Shown here: piece by piece, positions 6,794 through 13,777 of the stretch
Position numbering within the stretch: the stretch's first letter is position 1
Layout of the letters: every line of letters begins with the position of its first letter
DNA from: Gemmatimonadota bacterium
GTDB taxonomy: Bacteria; Gemmatimonadota; Gemmatimonadetes; Gemmatimonadales; Gemmatimonadaceae
Length of the DNA stretch: 13,777 nucleotides
NCBI GenBank assembly: GCA_947457715.1
Contig: CANGXK010000029.1
Coordinates: forward strand, 1-13,777
Direction: 5' to 3'
Position numbers and translations under genes: made by a program
The notes under the pieces: model-generated
What the model was told of the DNA's origin: nothing
The model's database searches: none
Seen by the model: only the letters and a program-made list of their open reading frames with translations

Positions 6794-7590
6794 TGTCGTC
6801 TTTTAAGCGCCCCGTCATCGGGCTCACCACGCAAACGTTGCACTCGATCGATGGTATCCCACCGGGGTTGCCGTCGTCGTGGGTCATGAATCAGCGCTAC
6901 TTCCTGGCCGCCACGATGGTGGGCGCCGTGCCCTGGATGATCCCGCTGCTCGACGACGATCTCCTCACCCTGCGTGAGATCTATGAGCGGCTGGACGGGA
7001 TCCTCATTCCCGGCGGGGTCGACATCAATCCGGCCGAATACGGCGAGGCGGTCCGGAAGGAATGTGGAAATCTCGACCCCGCGCGGGATCGGGTGGAACT
7101 GCAATTGGTCCGTTGGGCCATCGAAGACGGCAAGCCGGTCTTCGGTCTCTGTCGCGGCTTACAGGTGATTAACGTGGCCTCCGGCGGGACGCTCTGGCAG
7201 GACCTCGCATCACAAAATCCAGTATTCCACAAGCACGACTTTTTTCCGACCGCCGGTTTCGAGCGCGACCACCTCGCACACGAGGTCGACATCGTCGCGG
7301 ACACAAAGTTGGCACGGTTGCTTGAATCCACACGGTCGCCCGTGAACAGCATGCATCATCAGGGCATCAAAACGCTGGGGCGGCATCTGCTGGCCTCGGC
7401 CACGGCCGATGATGGGTTGATCGAAGCGGTCGAGGGGGACGGCGAGGCGTTTCTGGTTGGGGTGCAATGGCACCCGGAAGTGTTGGAGATGGCGGATCCT
7501 CATACCCGACATCTGTTCGGCGGCTTCATTCGCGCCGCTATGGACTGGTCCACCGCGAACAGCACGTCCCGTACGGGCGTGGGGGGTTAA
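6793..7590 (+). CDS. Class I glutamine amidotransferase-like protein, gamma-glutamyl hydrolase (peptidase C26, PuuD-like)
   Basis: 265 residues. Peptidase C26 enzymes hydrolyse gamma-glutamyl amides, for example gamma-glutamyl-GABA in putrescine breakdown. The class I fold and triad are complete: GILIPGGVDINP at 69-80, the nucleophile elbow FGLCRGLQVINV at 117-128 (Cys120), and VQWHPE at 224-229 (His227, Glu229). HHQGIK at 188-193 is also typical of the family. The ATG at 6793 overlaps the previous stop by one base, and the TAA stop directly abuts the ATG of the GCS2-like ligase. It is therefore a firm member of the amidoligase operon. Beside two ATP-grasp ligases and a gamma-glutamyl ligase it probably removes or transfers a gamma-glutamyl group, acting as a processing, proofreading or recycling step. 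PuuD proper acts with PuuA-type ligases, none of which is seen here, so I do not give that gene symbol. Confidence 0.92.
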   Translation: MSSFKRPVIGLTTQTLHSIDGIPPGLPSSWVMNQRYFLAATMVGAVPWMIPLLDDDLLTLREIYERLDGILIPGGVDINPAEYGEAVRKECGNLDPARDRVELQLVRWAIEDGKPVFGLCRGLQVINVASGGTLWQDLASQNPVFHKHDFFPTAGFERDHLAHEVDIVADTKLARLLESTRSPVNSMHHQGIKTLGRHLLASATADDGLIEAVEGDGEAFLVGVQWHPEVLEMADPHTRHLFGGFIRAAMDWSTANSTSRTGVGG

Positions 7591-8811
7591 ATGCGCGCAC
7601 CGAGCCTGACCGTCGGTATCGAGGAAGAGTATCAGATCATTGACCCCGTCACGCGTGACCTCACGCCCGGGTTCGATACGCTGGTGTCGAGCAGCGACGC
7701 CCAACTGGCCGACGTCAAAGCGGAGCTCCACCAGTGTCAGGTGGAAATCGGCACCAAGGTGTGCTCGTCGATCGCGGAACTCCGTTCGGAGCTGGTGAAT
7801 CTGCGCAGGCTCGTCATCACTGCCGCCGGACAGCACGGACTGACCATCGCGTCCGCTGGCACGCATCCGTTCTCGAACTGGATGAATCAGGAGATGACGC
7901 CGAAGGAGCGATACCTGGGCGTGAAGGCGGAGCTGCAGGATCTGGCCCACCGCCTGCTCATCTTCGGGACGCATGTGCATGTGGGCATTGAAGATCCAGA
8001 GTTCCGGATCGACTGCCTGAATGCCGCGCGATACATCCTGCCTCACATTCTGTGTTTATCCACATCGTCGCCGTTCTGGTTCGGACGGAACACGGGCCTG
8101 CATTCGTATCGCAGCATCGTCTTCAAGAACTTCCCGCGCACCGGGGTGCCGCGCATCCTGAACGGCTGGGGCGACTACGCGGATCTGGTGGACACGCTCG
8201 TGAAAACCCGCAGCATTCCCGATGGCTCCAAAATCTGGTGGGATGTGCGGCCGCACCACATCTACCCGACGCTCGAGTTCCGCGCCTGCGACGTGAACAC
8301 CAAGGTGGACGAGGCGGTGTGCATCGCCGCCATCCTCCAGGCCGTAGTCGCCAAGATGTGGAAGCTCCGTCGCGACAACATGACGTTCCGCGTGTACGCC
8401 CAGGATCTCATTGAAGAGAACAAGTGGCGCGCGGTCCGCTGGGGACTCGGCGGCAAGCTCATCGATTTCGGCAAAAAGGAAGAATCGCCGGCGCCGGTCC
8501 TCATCCGCGAACTGGTCGAGTGGTTCCTCGACGACGTGCTTGACGAGCTCGGCACCCGGAAGGAAGTCGAGTATGCGTTCCGCATCCTCGACGAGGGGTC
8601 GAGCGCGCAGCGTCAGCTGGCCACCTATGCACGCACCGGCGACCTCCGCGCGGTGGTCGATCAGCTGATCCGCGAAACCGCCGAAGGGGTCTGCGAGCCG
8701 TTCTTGGGGCCACCGCTCGATTCGATGGATCCCCGTGAGGCGGCGGTTCCGGGATCGATGCCCACCCCGGCCGCGCCATTGTCGCCGGTGCGCGGGCAGT
8801 CGGTCCCGTAA
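7591..8811 (+). CDS. GCS2-type carboxylate-amine ligase (YbdK/glutamate-cysteine ligase 2 family)
   Basis: 406 residues. The family uses ATP to join the gamma-carboxyl of glutamate to an amine; members include plant-type and actinobacterial gamma-glutamylcysteine ligases and E. coli YbdK. Diagnostic motifs are present in order: TVGIEEEYQIID at 7-18 (metal-binding Glu residues), ASAGTHPFSNW at 87-97, FGTHVHVGIED at 125-135, KIWWDVRPH at 214-222, and PTLEFRACDV at 226-235. The last 30 or so residues (about 376-406) are a Pro/Ala-rich tail outside the conserved domain. ATG at 7591 directly follows the TAA of the hydrolase, so it is co-translated. The true acceptor amine could be cysteine or something else; the surrounding ligases suggest the gamma-glutamyl product is built on further. 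A perfect DnaA-box sequence inside the gene (8056-8064) uses a rare TTA leucine codon. Confidence 0.92.
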   Translation: MRAPSLTVGIEEEYQIIDPVTRDLTPGFDTLVSSSDAQLADVKAELHQCQVEIGTKVCSSIAELRSELVNLRRLVITAAGQHGLTIASAGTHPFSNWMNQEMTPKERYLGVKAELQDLAHRLLIFGTHVHVGIEDPEFRIDCLNAARYILPHILCLSTSSPFWFGRNTGLHSYRSIVFKNFPRTGVPRILNGWGDYADLVDTLVKTRSIPDGSKIWWDVRPHHIYPTLEFRACDVNTKVDEAVCIAAILQAVVAKMWKLRRDNMTFRVYAQDLIEENKWRAVRWGLGGKLIDFGKKEESPAPVLIRELVEWFLDDVLDELGTRKEVEYAFRILDEGSSAQRQLATYARTGDLRAVVDQLIRETAEGVCEPFLGPPLDSMDPREAAVPGSMPTPAAPLSPVRGQSVP

Positions 8812-8818
8812 CCGACGA

Positions 8819-9592
8819 CTAGGGGTCCACGCCGATAAGCGCATATAGACCGGCGATCCGCGCGGCCGATCCGATGCGCGTGTAGACGTCCGGCCGGCGG
8901 TCGGCGAGGACGGCGGCGATGACCGCCGCCACCTCGTCGGCGCTCTGCGACTCGGGCAACTGCCGGGAGTCGATGCCGCCGTGGCGGGCATTGAGGCCGA
9001 ACTCGGTGCGCACCACGCCCGGCGAGATCAGGGAGACGTGAATCTCCGGGTGCGTGGCCTGCACCTCGGTCCGGAAATTCGCCGTGAGCGCGTTCAGGAA
9101 ATGCTTGGCCGCACTGTATGCCGAGCGCTGGAGGGCGGAGGGCGTGCGCCCCAGCATGGATGACACGTTCACCACGTGTCCGCGTCCGGCCGCCTGGAAA
9201 TGCGGCAGGACTTCCTGCATGCCATAGAGCGCCGACTTCACGTTGATCCGCATCATGTCGTCGATGTCGTCGTCGGTGAGTTCCGACGGCATGCGGGTGA
9301 TGCCCCGACCCACGTTGTTCACCCACGCGTCGATCCGACCGAAGCGTGCCAGCGTGTCGCGCACGACGCGCTGCACCTCGGCGCGACTTGTGACATCGGC
9401 CGTGATGGTCAGGACCGGCGTTCCAGCAGCATCGGTCAGCGCGTCGCCCACTTTCGCCAGTTCCGCGCTTCGTCGCGCGACGAGGGACAAGGCGTGCGTG
9501 GGCGCGACGTGACGCGCCAATGCGGCCCCAATGCCGCCACTCGCCCCGGTAATGACGACCACGGGGCGATCGGAGAGAGTCGGTGTGCTCAT
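8819..9592 (-). CDS. Short-chain dehydrogenase/reductase (SDR family)
   Basis: 257 residues, an NAD(P)-dependent oxidoreductase of the classical SDR type. The Rossmann-fold cofactor motif TGASGGIG is at 15-22, the adenine-side segment ADVTS at 65-69, and NNVG at 92-95 (usually NNAG). The catalytic Asn117 is in INVKSA, with Ser144/145 in VNVSSM and Tyr159/Lys163 in YSAAK. The catalytic tetrad is complete. The Arg residues after the second strand (VARRS, 38-42) suggest preference for NADP(H), by family knowledge. ATG at 9592 has no strong Shine-Dalgarno. The gene is convergent with the GCS2 ligase, with only seven bases between the stop codons, and divergent from the HmuY-like gene. The substrate cannot be deduced, and no functional link to either neighbour is evident. 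Confidence 0.93.
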   Translation of the reverse strand: MSTPTLSDRPVVVITGASGGIGAALARHVAPTHALSLVARRSAELAKVGDALTDAAGTPVLTITADVTSRAEVQRVVRDTLARFGRIDAWVNNVGRGITRMPSELTDDDIDDMMRINVKSALYGMQEVLPHFQAAGRGHVVNVSSMLGRTPSALQRSAYSAAKHFLNALTANFRTEVQATHPEIHVSLISPGVVRTEFGLNARHGGIDSRQLPESQSADEVAAVIAAVLADRRPDVYTRIGSAARIAGLYALIGVDP

Positions 9593-9609
9593 GGCAACAA
9601 GAGTAACCC

Positions 9610-9620
9610 GGGGATTCCCC
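9610..9620. promoter_or_regulatory. Short palindrome GGGGATTCCCC in a divergent promoter region
   Basis: An 11-base perfect palindrome (GGGGA, central T, TCCCC) lies 18 bases upstream of the SDR start, in the 156-bp region between the SDR gene and the HmuY-like gene. It could be an operator acting on either promoter. I see no clear Fur box, nor a clear -35/-10 pair for either gene. A palindrome of this length can arise by chance in GC-rich DNA. Confidence 0.2.
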
Positions 9621-9748
9621 TACGCCGACCTCGTTAGAAATACGAATGCAGCTGCGCCGTGCAGATGGGTAGTGTGCACCCTCGCGCACGGGCGGGCGAT
9701 CTCCGTCGGTGCGGCACGACTCAATCCAATCTCTGCTGCGCTCTCTAT

Positions 9749-10816
9749 ATGAAGTCGATGATGATGCGGTCGCTGGTGTCCGTCGCGTCCCTCGCCGTGC
9801 TCGGCGCGTGCGAAGGCGAGGCGAACGCCACGGGTCCCGGTACCGGCACGCCGGAGCCGGCCGTCAATGCCGTGGTGTCGTTCGGTCCGCTCAATGCGAG
9901 CAGCACGGACACGCTCGTGTACTTCAGCTTCGCCACGGGGGCGCTCGTGCCGCGCACCGGAGACTGGGACCTCGCGTTCCGTCGCTACGAAGTGCGCCTG
10001 AACTCACCGGCCGTGGGCGGCGCGGCCAGCAAGAACGTGCTCGGCGTCGCGCTCGACAACAACAAAGCGGCCAGCGACGCGGAGGTGTTGGCCTTCACGC
10101 CGGCCGCGACGCTCACCACGTTCGATGCCGTACGCGCGGCGCAGATCCCGGCCGATGATCAGTTTCAGACCGACCGGCTGACCGAGAACAAACAGGGCTA
10201 CTTGAACCTGAGTGGGATCCCGACGGCCAACCCGGCGAACTACTGGAAGCTGCGCCTGGCCAACGGCAGCTTTGCCGTGTTCCGCGCCACGCGGATCAAG
10301 TTCACGCAGTCGTTCGCCGTCGACACGCTGTATCTCGAGTCGCGCCTGCAGACCGGCAGCACGCTGGGCGCGGTGCAGACGCTGGCGATCGCGCCGGCCA
10401 ACCGGGTGCGTCAGATCAGCCTCGCCGGCAACGCCGTGGTGACGGGTGCCGCGTGCAACTGGGATCTCGAATTCAACCCGGCACCGAATCAACTGTCGCT
10501 CGTACCCAACGTGGCGTGCAACGCGGGCACGTATCCGGGTCCGACCTCTCCGACGTTTGCGAACGCCACGACGGCGAGTGATGCGCCGCAGTTCGCGACG
10601 TTCCTGTCCACACTGGTCGGGCCGATTCCGAACTCGGTGCTCGATAAGAGCGCGCCGTTCCGCTACAACCTGCAGGGCAACGACCGTCTGCACGCCGCAT
10701 TCAACACCTATCTCGTGAAGTCGGGCACGCGCGTCTACAAGCTCCAGGTCACCGACTACTACAGCAACACCGGTGTCGCGGGCTTTCCGACGATTCGTTA
10801 CGCGCGCATCCGATGA
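9749..10816 (+). CDS. HmuY-like surface lipoprotein
   Basis: 355 residues. HmuY proteins are outer-membrane lipoproteins that capture haem in Bacteroidota and pass it to the TonB receptor HmuR. The N-terminus is a lipoprotein signal with lipobox LGAC (Cys21). Family-like segments are GDWDLAFRRYEVRLN at 71-85, a strand pair around YWKLRLANGSFAVFR in the middle, a second NWDLEFNP, and a C-terminal VYKLQVTDYYS...GFPTIRYARIR. Two further Cys (GAACNWD and NVACNAG) may form a disulphide. The start is ATG at 9749; ATGs at 9758-9764 are alternatives, and none has a clear Shine-Dalgarno. The stop overlaps the receptor's ATG (ATGA). Outside the signal peptide there is a single His (in DRLHAAF) and no Met, so known bis-His or bis-Met haem binding is ruled out. 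Fold assignment is likely; the ligand is open. Confidence 0.8.
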   Translation: MKSMMMRSLVSVASLAVLGACEGEANATGPGTGTPEPAVNAVVSFGPLNASSTDTLVYFSFATGALVPRTGDWDLAFRRYEVRLNSPAVGGAASKNVLGVALDNNKAASDAEVLAFTPAATLTTFDAVRAAQIPADDQFQTDRLTENKQGYLNLSGIPTANPANYWKLRLANGSFAVFRATRIKFTQSFAVDTLYLESRLQTGSTLGAVQTLAIAPANRVRQISLAGNAVVTGAACNWDLEFNPAPNQLSLVPNVACNAGTYPGPTSPTFANATTASDAPQFATFLSTLVGPIPNSVLDKSAPFRYNLQGNDRLHAAFNTYLVKSGTRVYKLQVTDYYSNTGVAGFPTIRYARIR

Positions 10817-12990
10817 ACGTTGGCTGGCGCCCCCTGATGGCGTATCGGCAGATGCCGCTGCTGTGTGCGGTGCTGCTGGCCGTCACGTCCAGTGGACCGG
10901 CACGCGCGCAGAGTGCGGCCACGGTGCAGGGCACCGTGATCGGGCGGGCAGATGGGGCGCCGGTCTTGTCGGCCGAGGTCCGCGTGCTGCGCTCGGGCCG
11001 GCGGGTGCGCACCGATGAACGCGGCGTATTTCGCGCGCCAGCCGCGGTCGGCGATTCATTGTCCGTGCGCGCACTCGGCTTCGCTGAGTTGCGCACGGTG
11101 GTGCAGAGCGACACGCCCGTGATTCGGCTGGTGGCGCTGGCGACCGTGTTGCCGGTGTTCACCACCACCATGGGACAGCGGGTGATTCGCGCGAGCGAGT
11201 CACCGCGCAGCGTAACGGTGATCGGGCGAGAGGAGTTGGATGCCGTCGCGGCCGTGTCGGCCAATCAGCTGCTCCGACAGTTGCCCGGCCTGCAGGAGCT
11301 GCCGGCGCCGCCGTCGAAGACGTCGATCTCCATACGGGGATTCGACGATTCGCGCGTGTTGGTGCTGGTCGACGGCGAGCCGGTGGCGGGGGCACTCATC
11401 GAAAGCCGGGACATCGGCCGCCTGAGCACGATCGCCACCGAGCGGATCGAAGTCACGAAGGGCCCGTCGAGTGTGGAGTTCGGGAGCGATGCGCTGGGCG
11501 GCGTGATCAACCTCGTGCAAGCCGCTCCGACGCAGCGATTGACCTTCGACGCGCTCGCACGCGAAGGCGGATTGGGACGACAGGAGTCGTCGGCGGGCGT
11601 GAGCCAGACGGTGGGAAAGTTCGGCTACCGGCTCAACGGCGGCTGGCGTCAGTCGGACCGCGTGACGGGGTACAATGCCATCGGGTCGACGTTCAACCGC
11701 ATCTACGATGTGCGCAGTGACTTCCGCTATGCGCTGACCGACCAGTGGGCGCTGCGGCTCGACATGCAGGGATCGCAGGAACGGCAGCGCTTTCCGGTGG
11801 ACGCCAATTTCAATGGCTTCATCGACAATCGGGGGGGACAGGGCTTCGCCGAAGTGCGCGGACCGGTCTTCGGTGGCAATCTCCGCGCGCGCGCCTTCGA
11901 GCAGCGCTTCGTGTATCAGTACCGGCAGTCGCGCGGACTGTTGCCCATCAAGGGTTCGGCCGATTCCGTCGAGCAACGCGAGCGTCAGGGACGCTACCTG
12001 CTGTCGTATACGCACGTTGTGGGAACGCACGCGATCGACGTCGGCGCGCAGCGCTCACAGCGTACACTCGTCGCGCCGACCAAGCTCACCGGCGACAGCG
12101 CCGATGAACAGATCACCGAAGTGTTCGCGCGCGACTCCTGGACGATCGGCAACCTGTTGCTGACGGCCGGCGCGCGTCACACCAACAGCACGCTCTGGGG
12201 CAGCAGCACCAATCCCTCGTTCGGACTGGCATGGCAAGCGTCGTCGAGTGTACGACTGCGCAGCAACGTCGCGCGCGGATTCCGCGCGCCGGGATTCAAG
12301 GAGATTCGTTACACGTTCACCAACCCGGCCGGCGGCTATACGCTCGAGGGCAACGCCGATCTGCTGCCTGAAACCTCGTGGAGCACGAGCGTCGGTGGCA
12401 CATGGGCACCGAGTACGATGTGGTCGTTCGATGTGGAAGGCTACCGCAACGAGGTCTCCGGCCTCGTGGACTGGCGGTATCAGGGCGATAACGCCGCGGG
12501 CTTTCAAACGTACCGGTATGTGAATGTGGCGCGCGCTCGTACGCAGGGCATCGAGACCAACGCGCGCGTGAATGCGGGCGCCACCGAGGTCACGCTGGGC
12601 TACGACTTCCTGCGCGCGCGCGATCTCAACTCCGGACTGCCGCTCAGCCGTCGGGCCTCGCACACGGCGCGCCTTCGCGTGGCCCGCGAGTGGTCCATTC
12701 GCGACGGACTCTCGACCGATGCGTCGGTGCGCTACACCGGTAACGCCGCGCTGGTGGGCATTCCCAGCGGGGCCCCGATCACCGGCGCGTTCTCGACCGA
12801 GAGTGGGGTGATCGGACGTCAGGGGGCGCTGCTGTCGGTCGATGCGCAACTGCGGCTGGCGATCACGCGGGAACTCGAACTCTCGGGTGGCGTGAATAAC
12901 CTGCTCGATCAGCAGCCGAACTTGTGGACGCCGGCCTTTGCGCGGCAGTTCTATGCCGGGCTCCGGTGGCGATGGAGTGTGGCGCCGTAA
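10813..12990 (+). CDS. TonB-dependent outer-membrane receptor with N-terminal carboxypeptidase-regulatory-like domain
   Basis: 725 residues, an active-transport receptor for a scarce ligand, powered by TonB-ExbBD. Order of parts: signal peptide to about residue 32 (PARA/QSA); a carboxypeptidase-regulatory-like beta-sandwich at about 36-107 (VQGTVIGRADGAPVLSAEV, then DERGVF and RALGF); a TonB-box region near 110-123; a plug at about 125-235 (SVTVIGREEL, LLRQLPGLQE, SIRGFDDSRVLVLVDG, ERIEVTKGPSSVEFGSDALGG); and a beta-barrel ending in the aromatic FYAGLRWRWSVAP. FRAP at 490-493 followed by GNADLLPE resembles the FRAP/NPDL motif of HmuR-type haem receptors. The whole protein has only four His and none in the plug, unlike HmuR. 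The start overlaps the HmuY-like stop by four bases, so the two are made together. It ends six bases before the convergent gene. Confidence 0.93.
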   Translation: MNVGWRPLMAYRQMPLLCAVLLAVTSSGPARAQSAATVQGTVIGRADGAPVLSAEVRVLRSGRRVRTDERGVFRAPAAVGDSLSVRALGFAELRTVVQSDTPVIRLVALATVLPVFTTTMGQRVIRASESPRSVTVIGREELDAVAAVSANQLLRQLPGLQELPAPPSKTSISIRGFDDSRVLVLVDGEPVAGALIESRDIGRLSTIATERIEVTKGPSSVEFGSDALGGVINLVQAAPTQRLTFDALAREGGLGRQESSAGVSQTVGKFGYRLNGGWRQSDRVTGYNAIGSTFNRIYDVRSDFRYALTDQWALRLDMQGSQERQRFPVDANFNGFIDNRGGQGFAEVRGPVFGGNLRARAFEQRFVYQYRQSRGLLPIKGSADSVEQRERQGRYLLSYTHVVGTHAIDVGAQRSQRTLVAPTKLTGDSADEQITEVFARDSWTIGNLLLTAGARHTNSTLWGSSTNPSFGLAWQASSSVRLRSNVARGFRAPGFKEIRYTFTNPAGGYTLEGNADLLPETSWSTSVGGTWAPSTMWSFDVEGYRNEVSGLVDWRYQGDNAAGFQTYRYVNVARARTQGIETNARVNAGATEVTLGYDFLRARDLNSGLPLSRRASHTARLRVAREWSIRDGLSTDASVRYTGNAALVGIPSGAPITGAFSTESGVIGRQGALLSVDAQLRLAITRELELSGGVNNLLDQQPNLWTPAFARQFYAGLRWRWSVAP

Positions 12991-12996
12991 GCGGCG

Positions 12997-13777
12997 CTAT
13001 CGCGTCCAGATGGAAATCAGTCCGCACCCGGTGCGCGCGCGTGGGCCGAGTTCATTGCCCCCCTGCGACGCCATCGTGGCGGGAATCGTCGCCGCGCCCG
13101 CGAACACTTCGATGCCGTAGACTTCGCCCGGAGCGGGCAGGGTACGCAGATCCGGCCGTGCGTCGCTCTGCACGATGCCGTTGATCGCCACGCGGAGCCA
13201 GCACTCTTCGTTGCGATTGCGCATCGATCGCGCGTACACGAAGCCGAGACTGTCCACCACGAGTACCGATGGCACGCGCGTCAGCATCTGCCAGAGGCTC
13301 ACCGGGTTGCGCTGCTCGATCTGTGCTCGCGTGATCGACTCGGTGGTGAGTCCGTACGCGCGCCGTGTCTCGAAATCGGTGAACCGATGGTTGGTGCGAT
13401 TGGCGCGCACGGTGACGGTGTCGAGCGCGGGTGGCGCCGTGGGGTCGAGCGAGAGCTGTAGCGTGTTGCTGCCCGCGACGAACTCGGTGGCGACGGTGCC
13501 CTCGACGTATCCCACGCGACGAAGGTGCAGCGTGGCCACGCCGAGTTCGACATCGCGCGCGATGGCTTCCCCGGCGTTGTCCGTGCGCACGTCGAATTCG
13601 CGACCGGAGAGCGTGCGCACGCGCGCCAGCACATTGCCGAGTGGCCGCTCCTGCGCGTCGAACGTGCGCAGCGTGAGCGATGCGGTTCGCGAGACGCGCA
13701 GTCGTACATCGGCCGCGGCAATTGGTGCGGCCGACGCGATCCGGAAGAGCGTGTCGACGGTACCCGCCGCCATCGCA
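12997..13777 (-). CDS. Carboxypeptidase-regulatory-like plus TonB-plug-like protein without a barrel, 5' partial
   Basis: At least 258 residues are visible. The frame stays open to the right edge, so the N-terminus, probably with a signal peptide, lies outside. About residues 30-115 form a carboxypeptidase-regulatory-like beta-sandwich (SLTLRTFDAQERPLGNVLA, RTDNAGEA, LHLRRVGYVEG). A linker LDTVTVRANR follows, and then a TonB-receptor plug-like domain: FETRRAYGLTTESITRAQIE, LWQMLTRVPSV, LRVAINGIVQ, YGIEVFAGAATIPA. The protein then stops at GCGLISIWTR, where a full receptor would continue into the barrel. A Cys in EECWLRV and one in TGCGL could pair. Similar plug-only secreted proteins seem common in Gemmatimonadota, from memory, and their function is not known. 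Its stop is six bases from that of the convergent receptor. The pairing with a complete TonB receptor may be coincidental or functional. Confidence 0.85.
   Translation of the reverse strand, partial: AMAAGTVDTLFRIASAAPIAAADVRLRVSRTASLTLRTFDAQERPLGNVLARVRTLSGREFDVRTDNAGEAIARDVELGVATLHLRRVGYVEGTVATEFVAGSNTLQLSLDPTAPPALDTVTVRANRTNHRFTDFETRRAYGLTTESITRAQIEQRNPVSLWQMLTRVPSVLVVDSLGFVYARSMRNRNEECWLRVAINGIVQSDARPDLRTLPAPGEVYGIEVFAGAATIPATMASQGGNELGPRARTGCGLISIWTR

Noticed and set aside
6169..7104. 311-codon minus-strand frame under the permuted ATP-grasp and C26 genes
   Set aside because: It is antisense to two genes with complete catalytic motifs, and its product is not recognisable.
1..13777. tRNA, rRNA, CRISPR array, riboswitch
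   Set aside because: No cloverleaf-like or spaced direct-repeat arrangement and no familiar riboswitch core was found on reading both strands. A covariance-model scan would be decisive.

Overview
The window reads as chromosomal DNA from a high-GC, Gram-negative, free-living bacterium. A TonB-dependent receptor, a lipoprotein signal peptide and a secreted S9 peptidase point to an outer membrane. Several receptor or plug proteins preceded by carboxypeptidase-regulatory-like domains are a style I associate with Gemmatimonadota. The phylum is an inference; there is no rRNA or other marker gene here. Nearly all bases are coding. I see no tRNA, rRNA, CRISPR, transposase or phage gene.

Layout. Bases 1-966 hold the catalytic C-terminal part of an S9 (prolyl-oligopeptidase-type) peptidase that starts before the window. 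A near-perfect 47-bp inverted repeat (988-1081) separates it from a leftward two-gene operon of unknown function: 1938-2339 and 1096-1941, overlapping by four bases, the second with a signal peptide. A 343-bp divergent intergenic region leads to a rightward unknown gene (2683-3624). The 3' end of that gene overlaps a leftward unknown gene (3575-4126) by 50 bp. The region 4104-4415 carries two perfect DnaA boxes plus weaker ones in locally AT-richer sequence. It is a candidate replication origin or DnaA-controlled locus.

The central block (4416-8811) is the most interesting part: a RimK-like ATP-grasp ligase, a circularly permuted ATP-grasp ligase, a class I glutamine-amidotransferase-like gamma-glutamyl hydrolase (peptidase C26) and a GCS2-type glutamate-cysteine ligase homologue. 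The last three are start/stop coupled (a one-base overlap, then direct abutment). Together they look like an amidoligase pathway that builds and trims a gamma-glutamyl-containing small peptide or conjugate whose identity is unknown. A 13-bp perfect hairpin sits between the first ligase and the other three genes.

On the right are a leftward short-chain dehydrogenase/reductase (8819-9592) and a rightward pair encoding a HmuY-like lipoprotein and its TonB-dependent receptor (9749-12990, ATGA overlap). The window ends with a leftward, 5'-incomplete protein that has a carboxypeptidase-regulatory-like domain and a TonB-plug-like domain but no beta-barrel (12997 to the end). The HmuY-like protein has one histidine and no methionine after its signal peptide, so it cannot use the known bis-His or bis-Met haem ligation. 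The pair may take up something other than haem.
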